Below, piece after piece: positions 15,933 to 24,049 of a stretch of DNA of 36,511 nucleotides. The notes under the pieces are model-generated. The model searched no databases. It had not been told where the DNA came from and was given only the letters and a program-made list of their open reading frames with translations. Source of the DNA: Bdellovibrio sp. 28-41-41 (GTDB lineage Bacteria; Bdellovibrionota; Bdellovibrionia; Bdellovibrionales; Bdellovibrionaceae); assembly GCA_002256935.1 (NCBI GenBank), contig NCGL01000027.1, forward strand, positions 1-36,511, written 5' to 3'. The position numbers and the translations under genes are program-made. Position 1 is the stretch's first letter. Each line of letters begins with the position of its first letter.

Positions 15933-16331
15933 TTAATGGCTTTGGCCCGCCATCATACGGCAGCTTTCCTCGCATCGTTTGCAAACCTCGGCACATAACT
16001 TCATCATTCTATCGTCGCCCATTCGCTCACAGCTATTTGCACACTCAAGACAAGCTTCGGCGCAAGCTCCACAAACAGCGGCGTGAATATTTGATTCTCG
16101 AGACATAAAATCCGCAGAAACTGTACAGATTTGCGCGCAATCAATGAGGGCTTTTAGATGAAGTGGTTCAAGGTGTTTTCCTTCTTTCGTTAGGCAGTAT
16201 AAAAGTGTCTGTTCACATACTTGATGACAGAGCGTGCAGTTTTGAATACAAACCTGCATTTCACTGGAAATTCCTTCGAAAGCACTTTTAAAAATTTTAT
16301 CTGCGGAACCCGCAGATGTTTGTAGGTCCAT
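15933..16331 (-). CDS. Four-helix-bundle Cys-rich copper storage protein (Csp / DUF326 type)
   Basis: This 132-residue protein has 16 cysteines spaced for helix packing: CIQNCTLCHQVC, LIDCAQIC, VCGACAEACLECANSC and LCAEVCKRCEESC. This is the pattern of copper storage proteins, where Cys residues line the core of a four-helix bundle and bind many Cu(I) ions. There is no signal peptide, so a cytoplasmic store is predicted. A 221-bp gap separates it from the multicopper oxidase gene upstream, and TCCTCC on the plus strand just before 16340 gives a strong ribosome site (GGAGGA) for its ATG. Confidence 0.85.
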   Translation of the reverse strand: MDLQTSAGSADKIFKSAFEGISSEMQVCIQNCTLCHQVCEQTLLYCLTKEGKHLEPLHLKALIDCAQICTVSADFMSRESNIHAAVCGACAEACLECANSCERMGDDRMMKLCAEVCKRCEESCRMMAGQSH

Positions 16332-16552
16332 TATTTCCTCCTAGAAAATAGGTTCTGGGCAATGCTCCCCGAAAAAGCATGATAATTCCAGTCATCTGTC
16401 TTGGGAGGCAAAATCTAAGCCAAATGAGATCTTGTAATCGTATTTTCACAACTGAAAAGGAAATTTAAAGATATATATTAGCTACGCAAAATCCGAAATC
16501 TTCATGCGTTACAATAAAGTGCTAATTAAAACAAATCGAAAGAAGCGGTTTT

Positions 16553-18862
16553 TTAGAATTGGTATTCAAAGCCGCCCCCTATGCTATCATTGGTGAGCAT
16601 TAAACCAACTCCCCAGGACCATTTGGGCGAATACATAAGTGAAGCTTCAACTTCTAATTCATGTGCACCATTTTGATTGCCTGGCCGCCAAGTCATCTCA
16701 AGTTCGGTGAACACCGTTTTCGTCCACTGAAATCTTCGCTGTAAATCCAAACGGATTTTACCCTCACTATCAATTAGCAAATCAGTTTCAATCATCATCG
16801 GAAGAAAATGACCTATCCCAACAAGACCCCTTAGTTTCTCGCCGTAACTGGTTCCTCCAACGATAAGGCTGGTCCAATTACCCAACCATCGACGGTACAA
16901 AAGGTCTCCCTCATAGTCCCATTCATCTTTGAAGTTGTAGGAAAAGTTTTTGCCTTTGATGTTTGCCGACTCAAAACGCAAATCGACTTCATTCCAACTT
17001 TGCTGAAGGCGAAGGTTCCCTTGCATGTGATTTGAAGACAATTCCACTCTACTTCTCGGATACCAAGGATCTTCCAAGTGATGATCTAGAGATTCATGTT
17101 TTCTAATTTCTTCGACGGGAGTGAAATTCGAATACTTCACGACCCGCGCCATGCCTGTGTCCATGTGATACAAGTTGTGACAGTGAAGCATCCACTGCCC
17201 AACTTCGTCCGTGTAAAACTCAATAGTTCGAGATGTCATGGGCGGCACATCAACTGTATGTTTCATCGGCGAGTAATCACCGTTTTTATTGATCACACGG
17301 AAAAAGTGACCATGTAGGTGCATCGGGTGATACATCATGCTGTCGTTTTGATAGGTAAACCGAACGATTTCACCAGGGTTGACAGTGATAATACGGTCTT
17401 CTGATATCGTCTTACCGTTGATATGCCAAACATATCTTCGCATATCGCCGTCTAAGACGAGTTTGAAATCATGGATTTTTGCATTCTTCGGAAGGGCTGT
17501 GGGTTTAAGTGCCTTAAGATTATCGACAGTCAAAGTTTGAATCACGGACTCCTCGAGTGCTGTCTCATTTTGTTTTGCTGACTCCATACTCTTCATGGTG
17601 GAGTGGTCCATGCCCTCCATTCCACTCATCTCATCGTTACCCATTTTCATTTTAGAGTGATCAATTTCCGAACTTGCTTTTGCTGAACGAGTTTTCTTAG
17701 GCATCTTCATGCTTGCATGCTCAGACGAAGAGTCTTTTTCTTCAGGCTTCATTTGCGAGTGATCCATGCCTTGCATGCCAGATGAAGTCATGCCATCCAT
17801 ATCCATACCCATCATAGTATCATTTGCCCCACCCATACTGTGCATCATCAGGGCGTAAAGATCGGGCTTTGGAACTTCCTTTGCTAAAACTTTTTCGTTC
17901 ATCCCAATAAACGCTGAGGCAAAACCAGTTCCGTCTTGGGCTGTGGCTCGCAGTTCGTAATTCTTGTTTTCAGGCACCGTAAAGAGAACATCATAAGTTT
18001 CAGCCATTCCCATAAAAATCTCATTTGCTCTAACGGGCTTAATATCCGTTCCGTCGGCAGAGACGACTTTCATTGGTAGACCACCTAAAGAAAGTTTGAA
18101 ATAAGTCGATGCCGCCGCATTGATAATGCGAACACGCACGACTTCACCAGCATGCGCCATTGTAAGCTGAGAGTCTTTTTTGCCATTAATTAGAAAAGCA
18201 TCGTAACCAATATCAGAAAGATCCATACCTCCCATGCGGGTCCACTCATTCTTAAATTGATTCATGAGCTTTCCATTTTTGGCCGCATCAAAATACGAAC
18301 GTATCGTTCCTTTTTTATACTGATAGAAGTCGCCGTCCTTTTTTAGATTTCGAAGTATCTGATCGGCATTTTCGTCTGACCAATCACTTAAGACAACGAC
18401 TACATCCTTGTCCGCCTTGATCGTTTCCTTTTTCGGATGAATGACAATAGAACCAAATACACCTTTTTGTTCTTGGAGCATCGTATGTGAGTGATACCAA
18501 TAGGTTCCGTTTTGTCTGATGGGAAATTTGAATGTGCGCGATTGGTCTTTATAAATTGGTGGCGTATTGACAAATGGAACGCCGTCTTCAAGAGGCGGCA
18601 GAAGAATACCATGCCAGTGAATCGAAACATCCTCTCCCGTTGGGATTTTATTCGTCACCGTGATCTCTGCATCATCGCCTTCGGTAAACTCCAATGTCGG
18701 TGCCGGAATACCGCCATTCACTGTTAAAGCAAAATCGACGGACTTGTGACCACTCATATTCACAGCCTTTTGCTCAACAACAAGATTGTACTTAACAGCC
18801 TTAGCAAGGCTCTGCACTGAAAGAAAGGTTAGAGGCAGAAAAAGAATTAAAAGTCTACGCAT
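16553..18862 (-). CDS. copA: CopA-type multicopper oxidase fused to a C-terminal CopB-like barrel domain
   Basis: I start at ATG 18862 (MRRLLILFLPLTFLSVQSLAKA; site GGGGAGCT upstream) for 769 residues; an upstream frame from 18922 adds 20 residues of no signal-peptide type. Copper motifs are HWHG (82-85), HSH (124-126), HPMHLHGH (512-519) and HCHNLYHMDTGM (560-571), giving T1, T2 and T3 sites. A Met-rich insert (about 337-427; repeats of MDH-Met) is typical of CopA/PcoA/CueO. Residues about 605-769 are extra: alternating strands from RSRVELSSNHMQGNLRLQQSW to the final Phe. That style resembles PcoB/CopB, normally a separate outer-membrane protein encoded next to copA. It should oxidise Cu(I) in the periplasm, perhaps tethered to the outer membrane. 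Confidence 0.88.
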   Translation of the reverse strand: MRRLLILFLPLTFLSVQSLAKAVKYNLVVEQKAVNMSGHKSVDFALTVNGGIPAPTLEFTEGDDAEITVTNKIPTGEDVSIHWHGILLPPLEDGVPFVNTPPIYKDQSRTFKFPIRQNGTYWYHSHTMLQEQKGVFGSIVIHPKKETIKADKDVVVVLSDWSDENADQILRNLKKDGDFYQYKKGTIRSYFDAAKNGKLMNQFKNEWTRMGGMDLSDIGYDAFLINGKKDSQLTMAHAGEVVRVRIINAAASTYFKLSLGGLPMKVVSADGTDIKPVRANEIFMGMAETYDVLFTVPENKNYELRATAQDGTGFASAFIGMNEKVLAKEVPKPDLYALMMHSMGGANDTMMGMDMDGMTSSGMQGMDHSQMKPEEKDSSSEHASMKMPKKTRSAKASSEIDHSKMKMGNDEMSGMEGMDHSTMKSMESAKQNETALEESVIQTLTVDNLKALKPTALPKNAKIHDFKLVLDGDMRRYVWHINGKTISEDRIITVNPGEIVRFTYQNDSMMYHPMHLHGHFFRVINKNGDYSPMKHTVDVPPMTSRTIEFYTDEVGQWMLHCHNLYHMDTGMARVVKYSNFTPVEEIRKHESLDHHLEDPWYPRSRVELSSNHMQGNLRLQQSWNEVDLRFESANIKGKNFSYNFKDEWDYEGDLLYRRWLGNWTSLIVGGTSYGEKLRGLVGIGHFLPMMIETDLLIDSEGKIRLDLQRRFQWTKTVFTELEMTWRPGNQNGAHELEVEASLMYSPKWSWGVGLMLTNDSIGGGFEYQF

Positions 18863-19260
18863 AGTCAGCTCCCCGCTATTAAATGCTAGACATTGACAAT
18901 CACACGTAAAACATACCACCAAAATTCACTAACTAGCTTCTGGGTTCGTAATTGGAAATTTAAGTCAAAACCTATGCATCAATAAAACCTAATAGTATAT
19001 GGCAGAATATTTTGTGTCAAAAGAACTCGCCTTATAAAGGATTCCGAATTCCTTCAATTTTTCAGCTAATCAAGTATAGTAAATGAGTGCTTATAGAAAA
19101 GCTGTTTGCTATTTAATCCTATTTTTTTCGCCGAAAAAAAACGTAAACTTTCAATAGACTGATCTTGAAGGAAAACGAATTCGAAAAACATTCTCAATTT
19201 CACTTAAAACTGATCCAAAAGCATTTCAATTTTTCATTTTATAAAAAGGTACCAAAAAAA
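18863..19260. other. Intergenic region upstream of the multicopper oxidase
   Basis: This AT-rich gap separates the 3' end of the csoR-headed operon from the multicopper oxidase gene. It contains a sigma70-like promoter (18992-19020) and an AT-rich dyad at 19122-19140 (T7CG, C, CGA7) of no clear function. I see no small gene. Confidence 0.5.
18992..19020 (-). promoter_or_regulatory. Sigma70-like promoter for the multicopper oxidase cluster
   Basis: On the minus strand TTGACA (19020-19015) is followed after 17 nt by TACTAT (18997-18992), or TATACT at a 15-nt spacing. This leaves a leader of about 120 nt before the ATG at 18862. It does not match the ECF motif of the RND operons, so this cluster is probably under different control. 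Confidence 0.5.
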
Positions 19261-20358
19261 TTAAAGATAAATATTAAACATTAACCATGCAAAATCAGTG
19301 GCATCTTGTGAATAGACTTTTTCTTTTCCGACAAACAGCATTATATCAAAATGTGGATAAGGAAGCCACTGAGTCCCAACTCCGTATGAGTCAAATTGCG
19401 AATTGCGATCTGAGCTATCCAAGTAAGAGCGATCGAATTGAACAAACGGCGTAAGCCCCTTTAAGGTTTCATAGCCAAGTCTTGAAAAGGTAGCATAACC
19501 TTTTTGATGACTAGAATCATTCTTTAGAGTTTTATCTTGTAGAAAAAATTCTGAATTCAAAAATAACTTTTCGGTGATGCTAATCGTTGCATAAGGACCA
19601 AAAACAATTCTATCATAATCACTCTGCCGCCCTTGATAAGCACTTAGTCCGAATCTTGACTTATTCTTCCAGAAGTAGCTCGAGTTAACAGAAATGCCTT
19701 GATCCTTTTTGACTGACCTTTCCTGCGGAGAATTTGAAATCAAAGTCACCGTATGATTGAACGACTCCCCTATGTAATTCATTTCTAAATTATAAGATTC
19801 AGAGCCTTGATCCCATCCGAGCCCTCGTCGTGTTGCGGTAACATGATCGGGTCCATTTAACCCGAAGGCCTGCATGAATTTTCCAATCCGACCAACTACT
19901 TGATCTGTGAATCGATAAAGCGCGAAGTGCCTGCGAGAGAAGAACTCTTTTAGATCTTGAGAACTATCATTAGATCGAAAACCAAAGGTCGAAACAAACG
20001 CAAATTTTTCAAAATCGACGCCGATCTCATAGTCTGCCTGCATAGGAACAAGCTTTGCTTTTTCAACCTTCGGAGTATTACGATAAGTTTGCACACCTCG
20101 GAGAAATATCTGTTGTCTTAACCACTGAATCTTAGACTCATCTTCAGGACTAGAAAATAGAAAATCCGAATTTTTCGTGGAGCCCCAAGTGCTCATCAAC
20201 TCATTAGAGAGCGATCGGCCATATGGGGTTAAAACTCCACCGCCAGACGGAGACATATGACAGGCTGTACATGAAAAGTACCCATGTCTGACATTTTCGG
20301 GAAAAGCGTCAGCGTCTAAGATTCCAAAAAAAATGACTACAGCTAAAAATAACTTCAC
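19261..20358 (-). CDS. c-type haem motif fused to an outer-membrane beta-barrel-like protein
   Basis: This 365-residue protein has a signal peptide (1-18) and one c-type haem motif CTACH (30-34) followed by MSPSGGGVLTPYGRSLS. After residue about 70 come many alternating strands (YEIGVDFEKFAFVSTFGFRS, FNHTVTLISN, RIVFGPYATISITEKLFLNSEFFL) ending in FNIYL. The layout is a small haem plug ahead of a porin-like barrel. It overlaps the YceI-family gene by 4 nt and ends the csoR operon. I do not recognise a named family. Possible roles are electron transfer at the outer membrane or a metal-linked oxidase partner. Confidence 0.65.
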   Translation of the reverse strand: MKLFLAVVIFFGILDADAFPENVRHGYFSCTACHMSPSGGGVLTPYGRSLSNELMSTWGSTKNSDFLFSSPEDESKIQWLRQQIFLRGVQTYRNTPKVEKAKLVPMQADYEIGVDFEKFAFVSTFGFRSNDSSQDLKEFFSRRHFALYRFTDQVVGRIGKFMQAFGLNGPDHVTATRRGLGWDQGSESYNLEMNYIGESFNHTVTLISNSPQERSVKKDQGISVNSSYFWKNKSRFGLSAYQGRQSDYDRIVFGPYATISITEKLFLNSEFFLQDKTLKNDSSHQKGYATFSRLGYETLKGLTPFVQFDRSYLDSSDRNSQFDSYGVGTQWLPYPHFDIMLFVGKEKVYSQDATDFAWLMFNIYL

Positions 20359-20948
20359 TTAACGATCTTTAAATCGACATTAATTTCCACTTCATCGGCC
20401 ACCTTGATTCCAACATAGGAAGGAATATCAATTTTATGAGCCGCAATGCTTGTCTTTGTTTTCGCTTTGATTACGATCGCATGCTCCATTGATTCAATGT
20501 CGAAATTTCCTTCAACATCAGACTCTGTATCGTGAATTTTAAGTTTGCCTTTAAACGGTAGTCCTTTAGTTATAAAATTTGACGTCATCGGACTTTTTTC
20601 AAGTTTCAATTCTGAAATCTGCAATTCCGCATTTGGAAATTTATCCGTTTGCAAATATTTATTTCTCATATGCTCATCGCGAAGATCTATACCAGTTGTT
20701 AGTCCTCCAAGTGGCACCACAAAATTTCCAGAAACAATGGAATTATCTATTTCAACCTTCCCAGTCATCTTACCGCCTTTTCCATTAATTTTTAAAAGGC
20801 TAGGCTTTCCAATTGCTATAAATTCTACTTGCGATTCCTGGTCTTTAATTTCAATTGTTTTTTTTGAGACTACCGCAACGTCTACTTTGTTCTCTTTCGC
20901 AAATACTCCGCTACCTAAAAAGACGATTAAACACAAATACCTAATCAT
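20355..20948 (-). CDS. YceI-family periplasmic protein
   Basis: This 197-residue protein has a signal peptide (to about 17) and the YceI lipocalin-like pattern. Strands include SQVEFIAIGKPSLLKINGKGGKMTG, then VPLGGLTTGIDLRDEHMRNKYLQTDKFPNAELQI, then GKLKIHDTESDVEGNF and a closing IDIPSYVGIKVADEVEINVDLKI. YceI proteins bind long isoprenoid-type lipids such as quinones in the periplasm. In this operon, beside two c-type haem proteins, an electron-carrier link is plausible but not shown. It starts 9 nt after the ankyrin-cupredoxin gene. Confidence 0.85.
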   Translation of the reverse strand: MIRYLCLIVFLGSGVFAKENKVDVAVVSKKTIEIKDQESQVEFIAIGKPSLLKINGKGGKMTGKVEIDNSIVSGNFVVPLGGLTTGIDLRDEHMRNKYLQTDKFPNAELQISELKLEKSPMTSNFITKGLPFKGKLKIHDTESDVEGNFDIESMEHAIVIKAKTKTSIAAHKIDIPSYVGIKVADEVEINVDLKIVK

Positions 20949-20957
20949 AACTTCCCC

Positions 20958-22175
20958 TTATTCGATCTCAAAAGATCCTAGCGTTGGTTTACCGACACCA
21001 TGAAATCCACAGCTAAATTTAAAATTTCCCTTTTTATCAAACACAATCGTTTTTTTTGTAAGACCGTTACGATCCGCCATCATCTCAATGCCCAAATTTG
21101 GTGCCGTAAGCTTAAACATCTTATCCGTTGCCTTCAAAGTCAGATCAACCACTTGCCCTTGTTTTAGATTTACTTTTTCTGGAACACAGGCCCCATTAGA
21201 TTTTCCCTCGATCACAATGGCCACATCTGCAATTCTTACCAAATCTACAATTTCACTTCTTTGCAAAATTTTCGCTAAATCTAGCGCCGTATTTCCAGCA
21301 TTATTTCTAATTTTACGATCAGGATTTCCTTCAAGAACTTGCTCAACAACGCGTTTATCTCCACTTTCTACCGCGTACATCAACGCCGTGTTACCCACCT
21401 CATCTTGGCTATCAAAATTGGCTTCAAGACCGATAAATGTTTCATACACATCAGTAACACCCATCTTGGCAGCTTTAATCAATGCAGTTTCTTTGCGAGA
21501 ATCCACTGTATCCACAAATGCACCATTTGAAGTTAATAAGTCTAATATTTGCGGAGTTTTCGACAATAAAGATCGATACGTGCGCGATTCATTTTTTCCG
21601 CATGTGGGCTCAACCGTATACATAATTGGAGTGCAACCATTGCTGTCTGCTTGATTTACGTTCGCGCCACAATCGATTGCCGTCTGAATTATATCTAAAT
21701 CTGATGCATTGATCGCTTTCAGTAAATAGGCTTGTTTTTCAGAGTCAATAGGGCAAGACGGTCGCATCGGCATGTTACCATCGATTTCACATTCGACTGG
21801 TTGGTTGATAATTTTTGAGTCGTAATTCAACACTGCACTTTTAATCGAATTATTTTGATCGAACTCAAATGTAAGATTTCTCTTATTGGCTATAGAACCC
21901 TTAAACACTATCTTATTTAAATAGGTAGAAATTTTTTCTGATAAATCGATCCCGGTATATGACGTATTTTTGGAATAAAAATATTTAATCGTCGATCGGT
22001 AAAAAACACCCATATCTCTAAAAATTGGATTTTTATCTGTTTTGATTTCTAATTCAAATTTAGCATTTTCACTAGCACTTACATCATTTGTTTTACCTAC
22101 ACACCGAATTTCCATAGAATGCGCAATAGAAATCACAAAGAAAAACAGAAAAAAGAAAACACTTTTTAGTTTCAT
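20958..22175 (-). CDS. Exported ankyrin-repeat protein with a C-terminal cupredoxin-like domain
   Basis: I start at ATG 22175 (MKLKSVFFFLFFFVISIAHS), preceded by GAGGGG, for 405 residues. Residues 21-140 are an unassigned Cys-containing N-terminal domain. Residues about 147-315 hold four or five ankyrin repeats (ASDLDIIQTAIDCGANVNQADSNGCTPIMY; ETALIKAAKMGVTDV; GNTALMYAVESGDKRVVEQVLEG; GNTALDLAKILQ). Residues 317-405 look like a cupredoxin or copper-binding beta-sandwich (KVNLKQGQVVDLTLKATD; FKFSCGFHG with C389 and H392 as candidate ligands). An exported ankyrin scaffold joined to a copper site is uncommon. It sits 16 nt after the dihaem lipoprotein gene. Confidence 0.72.
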   Translation of the reverse strand: MKLKSVFFFLFFFVISIAHSMEIRCVGKTNDVSASENAKFELEIKTDKNPIFRDMGVFYRSTIKYFYSKNTSYTGIDLSEKISTYLNKIVFKGSIANKRNLTFEFDQNNSIKSAVLNYDSKIINQPVECEIDGNMPMRPSCPIDSEKQAYLLKAINASDLDIIQTAIDCGANVNQADSNGCTPIMYTVEPTCGKNESRTYRSLLSKTPQILDLLTSNGAFVDTVDSRKETALIKAAKMGVTDVYETFIGLEANFDSQDEVGNTALMYAVESGDKRVVEQVLEGNPDRKIRNNAGNTALDLAKILQRSEIVDLVRIADVAIVIEGKSNGACVPEKVNLKQGQVVDLTLKATDKMFKLTAPNLGIEMMADRNGLTKKTIVFDKKGNFKFSCGFHGVGKPTLGSFEIE

Positions 22176-22191
22176 AAAAAAACCCCTCATT

Positions 22192-22866
22192 TTAATCTTT
22201 GGCACCACTATCAATCCAGCTTCGAATAACTTTCTTTACTTGATCATTCAAGGCTGAATATCCCTCCTTAGCTGGAGGCATTCTTTTATCATCCGCGCGT
22301 TCAAGCGCAATGATAAGGCCGGACTCATCAGCGTTACCCGGAATAACAAGCTCTAGAGGCGAATTCAGCAATGACTCTTTATCTAACAAAATTCTCTTTC
22401 CGGTTCCGGTCTGGTTATGACATTCTTTGCAAGATATTTGGAAAACATTTCTATTGATAGAATCAAAAGTTGCCAAAATGGGCTCCGCTGGCTCTAACAA
22501 CGTTCCATCGTCCGGCATTTCTTTAGCGCCTTTTTCAAGCCAGTTCCACAAGTAGGATTGTTCCTCAAGAGTCAACACCCCTCGTTTAGGCATCGTTTTT
22601 TCCACAAAAACACTTTTCTTAATCCGATCTATATTCTTTAAAACTTCACCATAATTTTCAAGGTTTACATTTCCAGAGGATCCATGACAAGATACACACT
22701 TTGGGATAAAAACTTTTTGAGCTAACAAATTATAGGATAGCTGAGACAGCTTTTCAGCAGGCAAACTAAATTCCGACTTCTTATTCTCGGTAGTTTCTTT
22801 GAGCTTTGTATAATTACAACCCCAAATAAAAACAATATTAAGAAAAATAAAAAATAACTGTCTCAT
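22192..22866 (-). CDS. Dihaem c-type cytochrome lipoprotein
   Basis: This 224-residue protein has a lipoprotein signal ending in FIWGC (C17). Two c-type haem motifs are CVSCH (57-61) and CKECH (146-150), each followed by a methionine region (MPKRGVLTLEEQ; RMPPAKEGYSALNDQVKKVIRSWIDSGA) typical of class I or Planctomycete-type cytochrome domains. The two halves look like an internal duplication. It would sit on a membrane facing the periplasm and carry electrons. It is co-transcribed with the regulator-headed operon. Confidence 0.82.
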   Translation of the reverse strand: MRQLFFIFLNIVFIWGCNYTKLKETTENKKSEFSLPAEKLSQLSYNLLAQKVFIPKCVSCHGSSGNVNLENYGEVLKNIDRIKKSVFVEKTMPKRGVLTLEEQSYLWNWLEKGAKEMPDDGTLLEPAEPILATFDSINRNVFQISCKECHNQTGTGKRILLDKESLLNSPLELVIPGNADESGLIIALERADDKRMPPAKEGYSALNDQVKKVIRSWIDSGAKD

Positions 22867-22882
22867 GGATACTACCGTCGAC

Positions 22883-23470
22883 TTACTGAATTATTTCAGC
22901 CGAAATAAAAGTTCCATCTAGCTTCAAATAGATGTTTAGTTTTTCCGACGTTGCAGAAGATGTCACCTGACCTCTAGCAACGGTTTGATTATTTAAAACA
23001 CCTTTAGTTAAAGTAAAACTTGTAGCGGCCTTATCAAACAATCCAATTTTCGGGTCTTTTTCGTTCTCAAGCACATAGTGAAGTGCATTTTCCGTAAGTT
23101 CTCCGGCCGATTTCTCTGTCCAACCAATATCTGGGCCCGCTACACCATTAGGTATCAATTGGAATGAAAGCGGCTTTCCGTCGTCGTCAAATGCAATGTC
23201 GAGCTGGATTGGGTTACCTTGAGCAGGCAATGTCTGAGATACTCTTACTTTATAATAGACTGGCGACTGGTTTTGAACAACCACGACCTCAATTTTGTCC
23301 AACTTTTTCAGAAACGTCCCATCAATTTTGTTTAATGCTACCAAACGATCAATTCTATGGGCTGTCAATTCTATAGCCTTGGCATTTGTAACCCCAGCTC
23401 CACCGGAATGAGCAAATGCATTTGAAAATAAAAACAGCCCTACTGCTAACGAAAAAAACATTTTTCTCAT
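22883..23470 (-). CDS. Exported protein of unknown function
   Basis: This 195-residue protein has a signal peptide (MRKMFFSLAVGLFLFSNAFA) followed by HSGGAGVTNAKAIELTAHRIDRLV. The rest is a mixed alpha/beta domain without Cys (KKLDKIEVVVVQNQSPVYYKVRV; IQLDIAFDDDGKPLSF). I recognise no family. Position between the CsoR-type regulator and the cytochrome suggests a periplasmic metal or redox role. Confidence 0.6.
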   Translation of the reverse strand: MRKMFFSLAVGLFLFSNAFAHSGGAGVTNAKAIELTAHRIDRLVALNKIDGTFLKKLDKIEVVVVQNQSPVYYKVRVSQTLPAQGNPIQLDIAFDDDGKPLSFQLIPNGVAGPDIGWTEKSAGELTENALHYVLENEKDPKIGLFDKAATSFTLTKGVLNNQTVARGQVTSSATSEKLNIYLKLDGTFISAEIIQ

Positions 23471-23516
23471 AATACTTCTCCTATATTATTTATCTGTCGA
23501 TAAATATAATTGTTTT

Positions 23517-23840
23517 TTAATTCTGCCCCTTCATAAGGGATAATATCTCTTCTAACTTTTCTTCAGCTACTCCCATGTCGCGACTTTTTATCGCCGCCTT
23601 CACGCAATGCCTAATATGCCCCTCGGCAATACTGAATTCCAAACCCTTGAGCGCAGAACGAATGGACTTAATTTGAATAATTATTTCAGGGCAATATTTC
23701 CGATCAAGAATCATTCTTTCAATGCCTTGTACTTGCCCTTTGATTTTACTTAACCGACGCAACTGAGCACTATGGCCGTGTCCGATTTTTTTTTCCGACT
23801 CAGACTCTTTGCTCTTTTTAGTATTGGTATCCACTTGCAT
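23517..23840 (-). CDS. CsoR/RcnR/InrS-family metal-responsive repressor
   Basis: This 107-residue protein shows the family's helical fold (SKIKGQVQGIERMILDRKYCPEIIIQIKSIRSALKGLEF). The metal-site residues are C50 (KYC), H75 and C79 (EGHIRHC), plus a histidine pair H21 and H23 just before the first helix (GHGHSAQLRRL). C, H and C at these three places match the Cu(I) sensor CsoR. An added N-terminal His is the feature of InrS- or RcnR-type Ni/Co sensors. So the cluster context says copper, but the ligand set allows Ni. It heads the operon 23840 to 19261 and overlies a perfect operator just upstream (23862-23884). Confidence 0.85.
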   Translation of the reverse strand: MQVDTNTKKSKESESEKKIGHGHSAQLRRLSKIKGQVQGIERMILDRKYCPEIIIQIKSIRSALKGLEFSIAEGHIRHCVKAAIKSRDMGVAEEKLEEILSLMKGQN

Positions 23841-23861
23841 TATATGTATCCTTTTGATTCA

Positions 23862-23884
23862 ATAGGTATACCCGGTATACCTAT
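23862..23884. promoter_or_regulatory. Perfect dyad operator for the CsoR-type repressor
   Basis: ATAGGTATACC, one C, then GGTATACCTAT form a perfect 11-bp inverted repeat. It lies 21 bp upstream of the regulator's ATG and directly downstream of a perfect minus-strand -35 hexamer TTGACA at 23891-23886. Binding there would cover the spacer and -10 of that promoter and block the operon. The core TACC...GGTA resembles known CsoR/RcnR-family operators. Confidence 0.8.
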
Positions 23885-23939
23885 ATGTCAATGGCGGTGA
23901 AGGTTTAAATTTGGAGTCTCAAAATAAAACACTATAAAT

Positions 23940-23967
23940 TGTCACAAATTCACAATCCCAGTCGTAT
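23940..23967 (+). promoter_or_regulatory. ECF promoter of the second RND operon
   Basis: TGTCACAA (23940-23947), 13 nt, then GTCGTAT (23961-23967). It is identical in sequence and spacing to the promoters at 7815-7842 and 7896-7923. The leader to the start at 24050 is about 75 nt. Confidence 0.8.
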
Positions 23968-24049
23968 TTACTTATCGAGAAGCTTCTATTTCCCATCAAA
24001 TATTTTGATAGGACGAGACGTTTGAGAATTTAAAACAAAGGAGTATGCT

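Noticed and set aside
17175..17185. TTGTGACA on the plus strand as a further ECF -35
   Set aside because: It lies inside the multicopper oxidase coding region and no GTCGTAT partner occurs 13 nt away.
19122..19140. AT-rich dyad T7CG-C-CGA7 as a terminator
   Set aside because: The stem is nearly all A/T pairs with only two G/C pairs per arm and a one-base centre, so it would not form a stable hairpin.
21088..21654. 188-codon frame on the plus strand over the ankyrin gene
   Set aside because: It is antisense to a gene with clear domains, has no ribosome site and shows no family pattern.
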